Origin: Candidatus Pacearchaeota archaeon RBG_13_36_9 | GTDB lineage: Archaea; Nanobdellota; Nanobdellia; Pacearchaeales; GW2011-AR1 | Direction of reading: 5' to 3' | DNA: 18,534 bases | Assembly (NCBI GenBank): GCA_001786395.1 | Contig: MFWN01000015.1 | Span: forward strand, 1 to 18,534 | Shown: positions 1-6,781 of the stretch, piece by piece | How positions within the stretch are numbered: the first letter of the stretch is position 1 | Layout: the number at the start of each line of letters is the position of its first letter | The notes under the pieces: generated by a model | What the model saw: only the letters and a program-made list of their open reading frames with translations | The model's database searches: none | Told to the model about the DNA's origin: nothing | Made by a program: the position numbers and the translations under genes

Positions 1-2
1 TT

Positions 3-1925
3 ATTGACTGGGATGGAAGCTTGGTTGGTTGGTGGAGAATGGATGATGTTAATGCAAGCGGAGACCCAACAGATTATATGGGAAGGAATAATGGGACAGC
101 TTACGGTAGTGCTGTGCAGACTTCTGCTGGGAAGTTGGGGAAAGGGTTTAGTTTTGATGGGGAGGGGGATTATATAAAATTTAATGATATATTCCCGACT
201 GCTTATCCTATAACTTTAACTGCATGGATAAATCCACATGCTGCGGGGACGCATCAGGGTATTTTCGGTAATTATATGCTTCAATTTTATTCTACAACAA
301 ATAAGTTGTCTCATTATAATGGTTCTAGCTATATATATACTGCTACTAATAGTGTTATGAAGGATACTTGGACATATGCCACTATTATTATAGATTCAGA
401 TGGAATAGCACAATTTTATATTAATGGAATAGCATCAGACTCTAATTTTACAACCACTCAAACATTTACAACAGGTTGTCATCTTATTGGCATCCAAGTT
501 GCAGGAGGGGCTTATGATTTCAAAGGTACCATAGACGATGCCATGATTTTCAACCGCTCTTTATCTGCTGAAGAAATACAGGCTTTATATGCAAACCAAA
601 GTTCAAGATACTTAGAACATAACTTTACTGGTTTAAGTGACGGAGCACACACATTCAAAGCATATACACAAGATTATGGGGGAAATGTTAATACAACAGA
701 AGAAATAACAGTTACTACTGGCAACACAGCTCCAAATATTACCTATTTATCTTCAATTCCTAACACAGACTTAACTGAAGATAATTATACGAGTGTTCAG
801 TTTAATGTTACTGTTTATGATGAAAACGGCGCATCTGATATAAATGTATCGTCTGTTGCTGCAAATTTCTCGAGGGAAAATGAACAATTGAGGCAGAATT
901 TAAGCTGCGCAAACATAAGCGGAGAGAATGAAACAAACAGCATGAACTTTTCATGCACAATAGAAATGTGGTATTTTGATGGAGATGGAGACTGGAACAT
1001 AACTGTTTCTGCTAAAGATAATTCTGGAGAGGGTGCTGTTAATGACACTGAATTCTTCCAGATTAATCAGCTTCAGGCGCTCAAAATATCTCCTTCTGAG
1101 ATATTCTGGAACATCATCTTGACTGGGGCTGTTAACCAGACGGCTGCTAACTCTACTGTTATTAATAATACTGGAAACTACAATCTTACTGGAAAAATAC
1201 AGGTAAATGCAACTAATTTATACAATGGAACAAGTTTCATTGATGTGGCCAACATAAGTATTGGAATCGATGTTGGAAGCGAGTGCAATGGGACTGTTAT
1301 GAGTGCTTCGCAAGACACAACTGTTTCTGGATTAATTTTGGAAAAGGGGAACTTAACAGCAGGAGAGGCAAATGCTACTATATATTATTGCATGATCGGT
1401 GTGCCAAGTAATATCCCTTCTGGAACTTACGATACTACCACCGCAGGAAGCTGGACAATAAGGCTGTTCTTGGCTGCATTTGCTGTTGCGGGGGCCGGTG
1501 CAAAAGGCAAGGGAAGAAGAAAGAAGAAGATAAAGCTGATAGGCATGGTAAGCATACCTATAACTGTATTCTCCAAAGATCTTGGAAGCACTGAATCTAT
1601 TGTGAAATATCTAAAGGAAAACATGAAATTAAGATACAGCCAGATAGCACAGCTGCTGAACAGGAACGAAAGAACAGTCTGGACAGTATATAACAAGGCA
1701 ATAAGAAAGAAGAAAGAAGAATTAAAGGTGGCAAACGCAGAAATATTTGTTCCAACTTCTATATTCCAGAATAGAAAACATACTATATTAGAATCTTTGA
1801 TTGTCTTTTTGAGAGATAATGGAATGAGAAACATAGATATAGCTAGAGCTTTAGAAAGAGACCCAAGGAATACTTACGCTGTTTATAACAAGGCAGTAAA
1901 CATGGAAAAGAAAAGGCGGGATTAA
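3..1925 (+). CDS. Surface LamG/Ig-like protein fused to two tandem HTH repeats (5' end outside window)
   Basis: The frame is open to the window edge, so the start is missing; the TTG at 21 lies inside the LamG domain (VGWWRMDD, then DYMGRNNGT). Numbering from that TTG, residues 1-195 are a LamG/concanavalin-like jellyroll ending in IDDAMIFNRSLSAEEIQALY. Residues 196-350 are Ig/cadherin-like, and 350-485 form a beta-rich stretch full of N-x-S/T sequons, as expected of an exported glycosylated protein. A short hydrophobic segment (RLFLAAFAVAGAGA) and a basic patch (KGKGRRKKK) follow. Residues 512-634 then hold two copies of a sigma-region-4-like HTH unit: IAQLLNRNERTVWTVYNKA and IARALERDPRNTYAVYNKA. 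The plan implies outer adhesin modules, a weak membrane anchor and a cytoplasmic DNA-binding tail. Alternatively the HTH part could be made separately from the internal ATG at residue 509 (MVSIPITVF). Domain calls are firm; topology and role are inferred. Confidence 0.8.
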   Translation: MDWDGSLVGWWRMDDVNASGDPTDYMGRNNGTAYGSAVQTSAGKLGKGFSFDGEGDYIKFNDIFPTAYPITLTAWINPHAAGTHQGIFGNYMLQFYSTTNKLSHYNGSSYIYTATNSVMKDTWTYATIIIDSDGIAQFYINGIASDSNFTTTQTFTTGCHLIGIQVAGGAYDFKGTIDDAMIFNRSLSAEEIQALYANQSSRYLEHNFTGLSDGAHTFKAYTQDYGGNVNTTEEITVTTGNTAPNITYLSSIPNTDLTEDNYTSVQFNVTVYDENGASDINVSSVAANFSRENEQLRQNLSCANISGENETNSMNFSCTIEMWYFDGDGDWNITVSAKDNSGEGAVNDTEFFQINQLQALKISPSEIFWNIILTGAVNQTAANSTVINNTGNYNLTGKIQVNATNLYNGTSFIDVANISIGIDVGSECNGTVMSASQDTTVSGLILEKGNLTAGEANATIYYCMIGVPSNIPSGTYDTTTAGSWTIRLFLAAFAVAGAGAKGKGRRKKKIKLIGMVSIPITVFSKDLGSTESIVKYLKENMKLRYSQIAQLLNRNERTVWTVYNKAIRKKKEELKVANAEIFVPTSIFQNRKHTILESLIVFLRDNGMRNIDIARALERDPRNTYAVYNKAVNMEKKRRD

Positions 1926-2074
1926 TCTTCACACTCATCAACGGTGATCAGGTGAATTTTCTCATAGTCTTTTTTTCTTTGGGCAGAACATTTATCGCAG
2001 TACTTCCTAGGATATCTGGTCGTTTTAGGGCATTCAAATTCTTTTTTGCAGTCTTTGCATACTTTTGTAACCAT
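1922..2074 (-). CDS. Small zinc-ribbon protein, 50 aa
   Basis: A 50-residue ORF starts at the ATG at 2074. It has two CxxC knuckles, CKDC (residues 6-9) and CDKC (26-29), plus Cys15 and many lysines and arginines between. This is the pattern of a minimal zinc ribbon that binds nucleic acid or a protein partner. A TATA-like GTTTAAAAGG at 2095-2104 (read on the minus strand) is centred 25 bp upstream, fitting leaderless transcription. Its stop codon overlaps the stop of the convergent surface-protein gene through a shared TTAA. It is divergent from the RNase H gene across a compact operator region. No specific function can be named; the spaced cysteines and promoter geometry argue against a chance ORF. 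Confidence 0.75.
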   Translation of the reverse strand: MVTKVCKDCKKEFECPKTTRYPRKYCDKCSAQRKKDYEKIHLITVDECED

Positions 2075-2094
2075 ATTTACAATAGAAATTAGGG

Positions 2095-2158
2095 GTTTAA
2101 AAGGGTTGCTGTTTGTTTAAACAGCTGTTTGAACATCAGATTTATTAACAAACAGCAA
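2095..2158. promoter_or_regulatory. Divergent promoter with 12-bp inverted repeat and central palindrome
   Basis: TTGCTGTTTGTT (2106-2117) is repeated perfectly inverted as AACAAACAGCAA (2147-2158). Between them lies the 12-bp palindrome AAACAGCTGTTT (2119-2130), which shares the AAACAG half-site. The left arm abuts the TATA-like box of the zinc-ribbon gene (2095-2104). The right arm overlaps and follows the TATA-like box of the RNase H gene (2139-2149), sitting between it and the predicted start at 2170. A protein bound here would be placed to control both promoters. The repeats are seen directly; the operator role is inferred. Confidence 0.6.
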
Positions 2159-2169
2159 TTGAGTTTTAT

Positions 2170-2580
2170 ATGGAAAAGAGACTTTTTGTTTATTCTGATG
2201 GGGGAGCAAGAGGAAATCCTGGAAAAGCTGCAATAGGAATAATAATTCTGGATGAAGACGGAAAAGTTATTGAAGAGCACAAAGAATTTGTTGGTATAAA
2301 AACCAACAACGAGGCAGAGTACCTTGCTGTAATAAAAGCATTAGAACTTGCAAAAAAATACTCTAAAAAAGTCCACTTGCACTCTGACAGCGAATTAGTG
2401 GTAAGGCAGTTAAATGGAGAGTATAAAATAAATAAAAAAGAGCTTAAAGAGCTGTTTGAACAGGTTGAAAAATCAGAAAAAGAGTTTGAAGAGGTTTCTT
2501 ACCAGAATGTCCCAAGAGAAAATGAATATATACAAGAGGCTGACAAACTAGTAAATAGGGCATTGGATGAAAAAGCGTAA
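2170..2580 (+). CDS. rnhA: Ribonuclease HI (type 1 RNase H)
   Basis: This 136-aa protein has a complete RNase H fold signature: YSDGGARGNPG with Asp10, NNEAEY with Glu48, HSDSEL with Asp73, and the C-terminal EADKLVNRAL with Asp125. Together these give the DEDD metal-binding catalytic set. It lacks the basic-protrusion handle of E. coli RNase HI, as in short archaeal and Bacillus-type enzymes. It would cut RNA in RNA-DNA hybrids during replication (primer removal) and R-loop repair in the cytoplasm. A TATA-like GATTTATTAAC sits 26 bp upstream of the ATG, so the transcript is probably leaderless. An inverted-repeat operator overlaps this promoter, which is unexpected for a housekeeping gene. 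It converges on the nucleotidyltransferase gene with 18 bp between the stop codons. Confidence 0.93.
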   Translation: MEKRLFVYSDGGARGNPGKAAIGIIILDEDGKVIEEHKEFVGIKTNNEAEYLAVIKALELAKKYSKKVHLHSDSELVVRQLNGEYKINKKELKELFEQVEKSEKEFEEVSYQNVPRENEYIQEADKLVNRALDEKA

Positions 2581-2598
2581 AAAATGGATAAAAACGGC

Positions 2599-3423
2599 CT
2601 ATTTTACAAATTTTTTGTCTTCTTCGCTATGAATATGTATTTCTCCTTCGCTGCTAAGATAACTGTAAAGAAATCCTTTTTCTGCCAGTTTTGGAAAAAC
2701 ATCATTTTCCAAAGAATAACCTGAATAATGGAGAATTTCTGGCTCTGCAACAAAAATAGAGGAAAAAACTAAGGTATCTTCGTCCACCTTGCTGGTTTGC
2801 TTGTGGAAAGCATTAATAACTACGTTTCCTTCTACTTTCACTGGAGATTTTTTAATTGGCGTCTTACCTCCCCCTTTTATTAAAGAAGAACTGGTCACCA
2901 TTAAGGTTGCAAATCCTTTATGCCTAAAATGATGTTTCCATAATTTCTCTATATCCATCTTATCAAAAATAATATCACCAAAAACGACTAAAAAAGTTCC
3001 TTTCAGCTCGTCTTTCAGCAGCCTTATTGACTCTGCAGTCCCGGGAGATTTTTCCTCTTCAATAAACTTGATTGAGACCCCATATCTTCTTCCGTCCCCC
3101 ACTAAGTTAAAAATATCTGTTAAAACTTTCTGTTCACCTATAATAAATATTTTTTTAAAATTTTTCTCTCTTAGCTTTTTAATTGCCAATTCTATAACAG
3201 TTGTATTCCCCAATTTGGCAGTAAATCTGTACTCTTTACTGTTAATCTTAAATTTCTTTTCTGGGCCTGTTGCCAAAATCACGGCTACCTTATCTTCATC
3301 CAGCCTTTTTTCAATCAAATACTCTATTGCCTGAGACCTATTGCGGATATAAATCCTATCAACTATCGCATCAACATTTTTAAGAATCTTTCCATCAAGA
3401 GTTATAGTTATTTTTTCTTTCAT
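2599..3423 (-). CDS. Ribbon-helix-helix / nucleotidyltransferase fusion with degenerate active-site loop
   Basis: Residues 1-45 form a MetJ/Arc-type ribbon-helix-helix unit (ITITLDGKILKNVDAIV, then NRSQAIEYLIEKRL), a DNA-binding dimerisation fold. Residues 46-270 follow the NTP_transferase (sugar-1-phosphate nucleotidyltransferase) fold: AVILATG strand, PGTAES (127-132), and FGDIIFD with Asp150, the metal-binding aspartate of the family. The usual glycine-rich GGxGTR loop after the first strand is replaced by TGPEKKFK, and the expected Pro-Lys-Pro lysine region reads TAKLGN. Substrate binding may therefore be altered or lost, leaving a ligand-sensing regulator; this is inference. RHH fusions to this fold occur in archaea, probably linking nucleotide-sugar levels to transcription. 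It is divergent from the VTC2-like enzyme across 146 bp containing a palindrome, so autoregulation is plausible. Confidence 0.8.
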   Translation of the reverse strand: MKEKITITLDGKILKNVDAIVDRIYIRNRSQAIEYLIEKRLDEDKVAVILATGPEKKFKINSKEYRFTAKLGNTTVIELAIKKLREKNFKKIFIIGEQKVLTDIFNLVGDGRRYGVSIKFIEEEKSPGTAESIRLLKDELKGTFLVVFGDIIFDKMDIEKLWKHHFRHKGFATLMVTSSSLIKGGGKTPIKKSPVKVEGNVVINAFHKQTSKVDEDTLVFSSIFVAEPEILHYSGYSLENDVFPKLAEKGFLYSYLSSEGEIHIHSEEDKKFVK

Positions 3424-3441
3424 GATCTATATAAGCATCAA

Positions 3442-3495
3442 GAATATATAAAGTTATCCTTAGTAAGATTAAGGTAGGATAATATAAGATAACTT
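3442..3495. promoter_or_regulatory. Minus-strand TATA box and nested palindromic operator
   Basis: On the minus strand a TATA-like TTTATATATTC (3442-3452) lies about 25 bp from the start at 3423. Immediately upstream are two nested inverted repeats: AAGTTATC (3451-3458) with GATAACTT (3488-3495), and TTATCCT (3454-3460) with AGGATAA (3476-3482). Their position at the promoter of a ribbon-helix-helix gene suggests an autoregulatory operator that could also affect the divergent gene. Confidence 0.55.
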
Positions 3496-3539
3496 CTTAT
3501 GCAGTAGGAATTTATCGTCGTAGATATAACAAAAAAAGG

Positions 3540-3549
3540 GTATAAATAG
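3540..3549 (+). promoter_or_regulatory. TATA box of the VTC2-like gene
   Basis: GTATAAATAG is close to the archaeal TATA consensus and is centred 25 bp before the ATG at 3570. No ribosome binding site precedes the start, so transcription is predicted to begin at or next to the start codon. Confidence 0.6.
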
Positions 3550-3569
3550 AGGTATTGCATGGATAATTT

Positions 3570-4757
3570 ATGAATCAAGATTTTGAGCTAAAACATAAAA
3601 CAAAAGGGTCTGAAAAATTTGTAGAAACTTTTCTTGGAAGATTAGAAGAAATTACTCTTGCGCAAGGCCTGCATCCTGGAATGCTTATAGCAATAATTGC
3701 TAATCGCAATTATCATGGCATGGATATTCCTTCATCTATTATCAACGGGCCAAACTATTATTTAGACTGGGAAACAAAAGATGACCCAGTAATAGTTGGA
3801 GAGGCATTAAAGAGGATTAAAAGAGGCAAGATAATCATAGATCCTGCTGAGAGGTACCCTATAGGGGAATTTATCCTCCAATACAATTTTGTAAGAGGAT
3901 TCAGACCATTAAGAGGCGCCCAGTTAGAAGACGTTAAACTCGATCAAGAATTTGGAAATCCAAAATTCCACTATGGTTTGCCAACTGTGGACCCAGAAGT
4001 TTTTGACACTGTCAACCAAGAATCGGGTGTCGAGATAAGCCTTATATTTAATAGATATCCTTTTGCCCCTTACCATTTTTTATGGGTTCCAAATAGAAAA
4101 ATAGAAAATAAACATAACCAATACCTTGATCCTGATGAAGACGGCCATTTGATAGAAGCTGCCTGGGATTTTGTTACTAACTCTGGGCTTGGTGGAGGGA
4201 TCAGACTGTGCTACAATTCAAACGGAGCTCATGCTTCTGTAAATCATCTCCATTTTCAGGGATTCTTTTTAACACAAGGGTGGGAACCTCCTTTTGAAAA
4301 AATACTCGAAAAAAGGAGATCAGAAATACTGGGGGCAGTACCAGAAGAGGGACTTGTTTTAAATGGGGAGAAAGTTAGAGCGAAAGACATCAGGTATAAA
4401 ATTGATCAAAGTGGTCCTATTGACTGCTATTTCCCCGGAACAAGGTGGATTTCTAAAAGAGATGGCGTTGGAGCTTTAAAAGATTTCATTGGAGAGATGA
4501 ATAAAAGATACGCAAATGGAGAAAAAGTGGCTTTTAATTTATATATGACTCCAGAAGGCGCCGCGTGTTTCCCGAGAAAACATCAGGCAGATAAATCTTA
4601 TTTTGAACTAATTAAAGACTCGCCATTTACAACAGGATATGCTTTTTCTGAGATGATTGCTGAAATAATCTGCCCGAATGTGGGAGTGTCTATTTTTGGC
4701 CAAGATAAAACAGAAAAAAGAATAAGGGAGATTTATCAAGCAGCATCTTTAGGTTGA
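3570..4757 (+). CDS. VTC2/GDPGP1-like GDP-hexose phosphorylase, HIT superfamily
   Basis: This 395-aa protein carries a histidine-triad-type motif NHLHFQ (Asn225-Gln230) within RLCYNSNGAHASVNHLHF. That stretch closely follows the RLGYNSLGA-x-x-x-INHLHFQ segment of plant GDP-L-galactose phosphorylase (VTC2) and animal GDP-D-glucose phosphorylase, as I recall them. His228 matches the nucleophilic histidine of GalT-type enzymes. The later FNLYMTPEGAACFPRKH corresponds to the second half-barrel strand of that family. Such enzymes attack a nucleoside-diphosphate sugar with phosphate, through a nucleotidyl-histidine intermediate, to give sugar-1-phosphate and NDP. The exact nucleotide and sugar cannot be read from sequence. 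The divergent nucleotidyltransferase-like neighbour fits a nucleotide-sugar role. The start follows a TATA box at leaderless spacing. GalT or Ap4A phosphorylase are the alternatives; the motif favours VTC2-like. Confidence 0.75.
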   Translation: MNQDFELKHKTKGSEKFVETFLGRLEEITLAQGLHPGMLIAIIANRNYHGMDIPSSIINGPNYYLDWETKDDPVIVGEALKRIKRGKIIIDPAERYPIGEFILQYNFVRGFRPLRGAQLEDVKLDQEFGNPKFHYGLPTVDPEVFDTVNQESGVEISLIFNRYPFAPYHFLWVPNRKIENKHNQYLDPDEDGHLIEAAWDFVTNSGLGGGIRLCYNSNGAHASVNHLHFQGFFLTQGWEPPFEKILEKRRSEILGAVPEEGLVLNGEKVRAKDIRYKIDQSGPIDCYFPGTRWISKRDGVGALKDFIGEMNKRYANGEKVAFNLYMTPEGAACFPRKHQADKSYFELIKDSPFTTGYAFSEMIAEIICPNVGVSIFGQDKTEKRIREIYQAASLG

Positions 4758-4797
4758 ATTGATTTGTTTTACCTGCTAAAAAGATTTAATCAGCTGT

Positions 4798-5625
4798 TTA
4801 AAGCCTGTCTAATGGGCTTTTTACTTTTTTTATTTGCTCCTGGCTTACATGGGTATAGATTCTGGTAGTTTCCAGGTTTTCATGACCAAGAAGCTGCTGT
4901 ATAACTGCGAGATTTTCTCCGTTTTCAAGCAAATGGGTTGCAAAACTATGACGCAAGGTATGGGGGGTGACTCTTTTGTTGATATTTGCTCTTTTTGCAG
5001 CTTTTTTTATTAATATTTGGATATTCCTTGTTGTTAATGGGTTACCTTCTGAAAATATGTACTTATTGTCTGGATGATTTTTTACGTACTTTTGCAGTTG
5101 TTTCGAGAAAGAGTCTGCTATTTTAAACAGCCTGTCTTTTCTCCCTTTCCCTTTTCTAACCCAGCCTGAACTTTCATTAAAATCAATATCCAATGGTTTT
5201 AAGTTAACTAATTCGCTTACCCTTAAACCTGCGGAATAAAGCATTTTTATAATAAGTTCTGTTTTTGCAAAACCTGCCGCCCTTATCAAAGATCTAACTT
5301 CTTCAACTGACAGTACAACTGGGAGAGTTCTCTGTTTTTTTGGAACTTCTAATTTTACAAAAATATCTGGCCTATCTACTACTCTTTTGAAAAAAAACCT
5401 CAAACTGGATATTGCTAAAGCTCGAGATTTGTTGCTATATCTCCCAATTAATCCTGCTAAAAACTTTTTAGCATCATCAAGAGCCATGCTTTCTGGATTT
5501 TCAATTGATTCAAGAAACGGCCTTAGGAAAAAGATGTAAGATTCAATTGTCCTGTTGGAGCAATCTTTAAGTTTTAATTCTACTGTTGTTTTTTCCAAGT
5601 ATTCATTGACCTTTTTTTCTTCCAT
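4798..5625 (-). CDS. xerA: XerA-like tyrosine recombinase
   Basis: The protein is 275 aa, the usual size for archaeal XerA. Residues 5-90 are the N-terminal SAM-like core-binding domain and about 100-275 the catalytic domain. Visible catalytic residues are Arg135 (SAGLRVSEL), a beta-hairpin lysine in VRKGKGRKDR (Lys158 or Lys160), His222 and Arg225 (HTLRH), His248 (LLGHENLETT) and nucleophile Tyr257 (IYTHV), so it should be active. The housekeeping role of this family is resolving chromosome dimers at a dif site. There is no integron-integrase insertion and no obvious phage neighbour. A TATA-like box (5646-5655) is 25 bp upstream, and a 38-bp dif-like palindrome touches it. It lies at the end of a repeat-delimited array of small same-strand genes, so a role in moving those units is possible but unproven. 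Confidence 0.9.
   Translation of the reverse strand: MEEKKVNEYLEKTTVELKLKDCSNRTIESYIFFLRPFLESIENPESMALDDAKKFLAGLIGRYSNKSRALAISSLRFFFKRVVDRPDIFVKLEVPKKQRTLPVVLSVEEVRSLIRAAGFAKTELIIKMLYSAGLRVSELVNLKPLDIDFNESSGWVRKGKGRKDRLFKIADSFSKQLQKYVKNHPDNKYIFSEGNPLTTRNIQILIKKAAKRANINKRVTPHTLRHSFATHLLENGENLAVIQQLLGHENLETTRIYTHVSQEQIKKVKSPLDRL
4800..4834 (+). terminator. Hairpin plus T-tract terminator for the VTC2-like gene
   Basis: AAAGCC (4800-4805) pairs perfectly with GGCTTT (4815-4820) across a 9-nt loop and is followed by TTACTTTTTTTATTT. It lies 42 bp past the VTC2-like stop and sits over the 3' end of the convergent recombinase gene. The T-tract alone would be enough for archaeal termination. Confidence 0.45.
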
Positions 5626-5645
5626 AAAACATCTAAGAAAACAGA

Positions 5646-5688
5646 GTTTTTAAGCATTTCGCCTAGTCTGTATTAGACGAAGTTCTTA
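5646..5688. promoter_or_regulatory. dif/att-like palindrome overlapping the recombinase promoter
   Basis: Two 15-bp arms, TAAGCATTTCGCCTA (5651-5665) and TAGACGAAGTTCTTA (5674-5688), are inverted repeats with 12 of 15 positions paired, around an 8-bp centre GTCTGTAT. Paired binding arms flanking a 6-8 bp crossover region are the architecture of Xer core sites. On the minus strand the sequence runs straight into the recombinase TATA-like box (5646-5655). It could be the recombination core site, an autoregulatory operator, or both. Confidence 0.5.
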
Positions 5689-5752
5689 CGAATAAAGTGA
5701 TGTTTGTGTGTAAAAAGTCAACTTTATATGTTTTTAGAAGGTTTTTATGACA

Positions 5753-6016
5753 TTATAATGCCTTGCTTTTCATTTTTATTACCCCCCCTTTATCCAACAT
5801 CATAAATAAAGGGCCTTTTTGCCTTAACAGTTCATCGTCTTGTTTTTCTTTTTCTAAAATTTTTTCCATATCTTCCCCGTATAACCTCTTGCACATCTAC
5901 CTCTCTCACATATTTTTAGGAAAAGGCCCCTGATGACAATAATCGCCACTAGACCCAACATGATAACCAATGCAACCAAGCCTACAAATTATTACGTCTT
6001 GATTTTGTTGAACCAT
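5753..6016 (-). pseudogene. Broken small Cys/His-rich ORF, unit 1 of the array
   Basis: From an ATG at 6016 the frame encodes 36 aa with Cys11, Cys15, His19, Cys27 and His28, then stops (TGA, 5906-5908). Three codons later there is a TAG, and an ATG at 5896 reopens the same frame for 47 charged residues, ending at the TAA at 5753. In the neighbouring frame the interrupted stretch instead reads ICERGRCARGYTGK, which continues the cysteine pattern. A protein spliced from the first frame, this one, and the first frame again (DMEKILEKEK onward) would be continuous. That looks like a gene with two compensating indels, or two sequencing errors, or programmed shifting. Two unrelated micro-ORFs are the alternative. 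Repeat R1 lies 51 bp upstream. No function is recognised; the cysteines suggest zinc binding. Confidence 0.4.
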
Positions 6017-6066
6017 TTTTCATTAAATTTGCTCAGTTTTTATTGATTTTTTTGAAAAATATGCTT

Positions 6067-6102
6067 GCTAAAAGTTTTAGGCAATGATAGAAAGATTTAA
6101 CA
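6067..6102 (-). repeat. R1, copy 1 of the 36-bp array repeat
   Basis: This aligns without gaps to R2 at 26 of 36 positions, sharing AAGTTTTAGGCA and TAGAA. It contains the near-palindrome CTAAAAGTTTTAG. It lies 59 bp past the stop of the 6162-6539 gene and 50 bp before the start of the broken ORF at 6016. Confidence 0.6.
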
Positions 6103-6161
6103 AGGAACTTATCTCATTATTCTATGTTCATCACGATAACCCTTTCCAGTCAGATAAGGAT

Positions 6162-6539
6162 CTAGGGGAAACTTGTTTGAGGTCCTGAATGTCCAGTGTC
6201 TTGGTGATGGTGTTGTAAATGCATGCCCTCATCTTCTTCTGGTTGCTCTGATGTTTTGCCTGTTTTTAAAATAGCTGCCAACCCATTTTCTAACCAAACC
6301 TTTCTTCTTTTAGAATTACTTATTTCTTTCTCAAAATCTTCTTGAGTCATTGGCCTGTAATTTTTGCCTTCTTTTAGATCAAAGATATTTGCAGATCCTC
6401 CATCAGGACCATATTCTACTCTAAAACCTGCTGCATCTCTAAATAGTTTAATAACTTCTCTTTTTTTAACATGCATATAGAATTGGTCTTCTGTTAAGGG
6501 ATGCCCATTTGCATCTTGGCCTAGTTGATATGATCCCAT
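6162..6539 (-). CDS. Orphan protein with His-rich tail, unit 2 of the array
   Basis: I do not recognise this 125-aa protein. Residues 1-95 look like one small folded domain with alternating charged helices and turns (LTEDQFYMHVKKREVIKLF, a G-rich turn at 44-49, YRPMTQEDFEKEI). Residues 96-125 are acidic and then histidine-rich (His107, 110-112 and 117), a tail that could bind metal. It has no signal peptide or membrane segment. The start is supported by a TATA-like box read on the minus strand (CTTTTTAAGT, 6561-6570) centred 26 bp upstream. A GTTTAAACAG half-palindrome lies just beyond that box. It is flanked by repeats R1 and R2 and shares its strand with the rest of the array. Confidence 0.6.
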   Translation of the reverse strand: MGSYQLGQDANGHPLTEDQFYMHVKKREVIKLFRDAAGFRVEYGPDGGSANIFDLKEGKNYRPMTQEDFEKEISNSKRRKVWLENGLAAILKTGKTSEQPEEDEGMHLQHHHQDTGHSGPQTSFP

Positions 6540-6684
6540 ATTTACCTTAAGAATCTTACGCTTTTTAAGTATTTATGTTGTTTAAACAGTGTTTTTCTAT
6601 AAACAGATGGAAAAACACCTGGAAAAATGCAAAAAAACTCTGGTTTTTTATAAATTTTGTTAAGTTTTTAAAAATTTTACTCAT

Positions 6685-6720
6685 GCAGGAAGTTTTAGGC
6701 ATTGCTAGAATATTACAACA
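6685..6720 (-). repeat. R2, copy 2 of the 36-bp array repeat
   Basis: This matches R3 at 28 of 36 positions, with GCAGGAAGTTTTA identical at the left end. It lies 61 bp past the stop of the 6782-7156 gene and about 145 bp upstream of the 6539 start. The preceding bases are CAT, giving CATGC as in R3 and R4. Confidence 0.65.
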
Positions 6721-6781
6721 TTAGTTTTTGAATAGTAAGGTACGCTGGAAAATGAAAATTTAAACAGAGGTTTAGGGGTGT

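Noticed and set aside
4772..4790. Extra copy of the array repeat after the recombinase gene (GCTAAAAAGATTTA)
   Set aside because: Only the A/T-rich left part resembles the repeat; the diagnostic GGCATTG and TAGAA parts are missing.
5881..5960. C/D-box guide RNA (a TGATGA lies at 5931-5936)
   Set aside because: No matching D box or terminal stem was found, and the stretch overlaps the broken small ORF.
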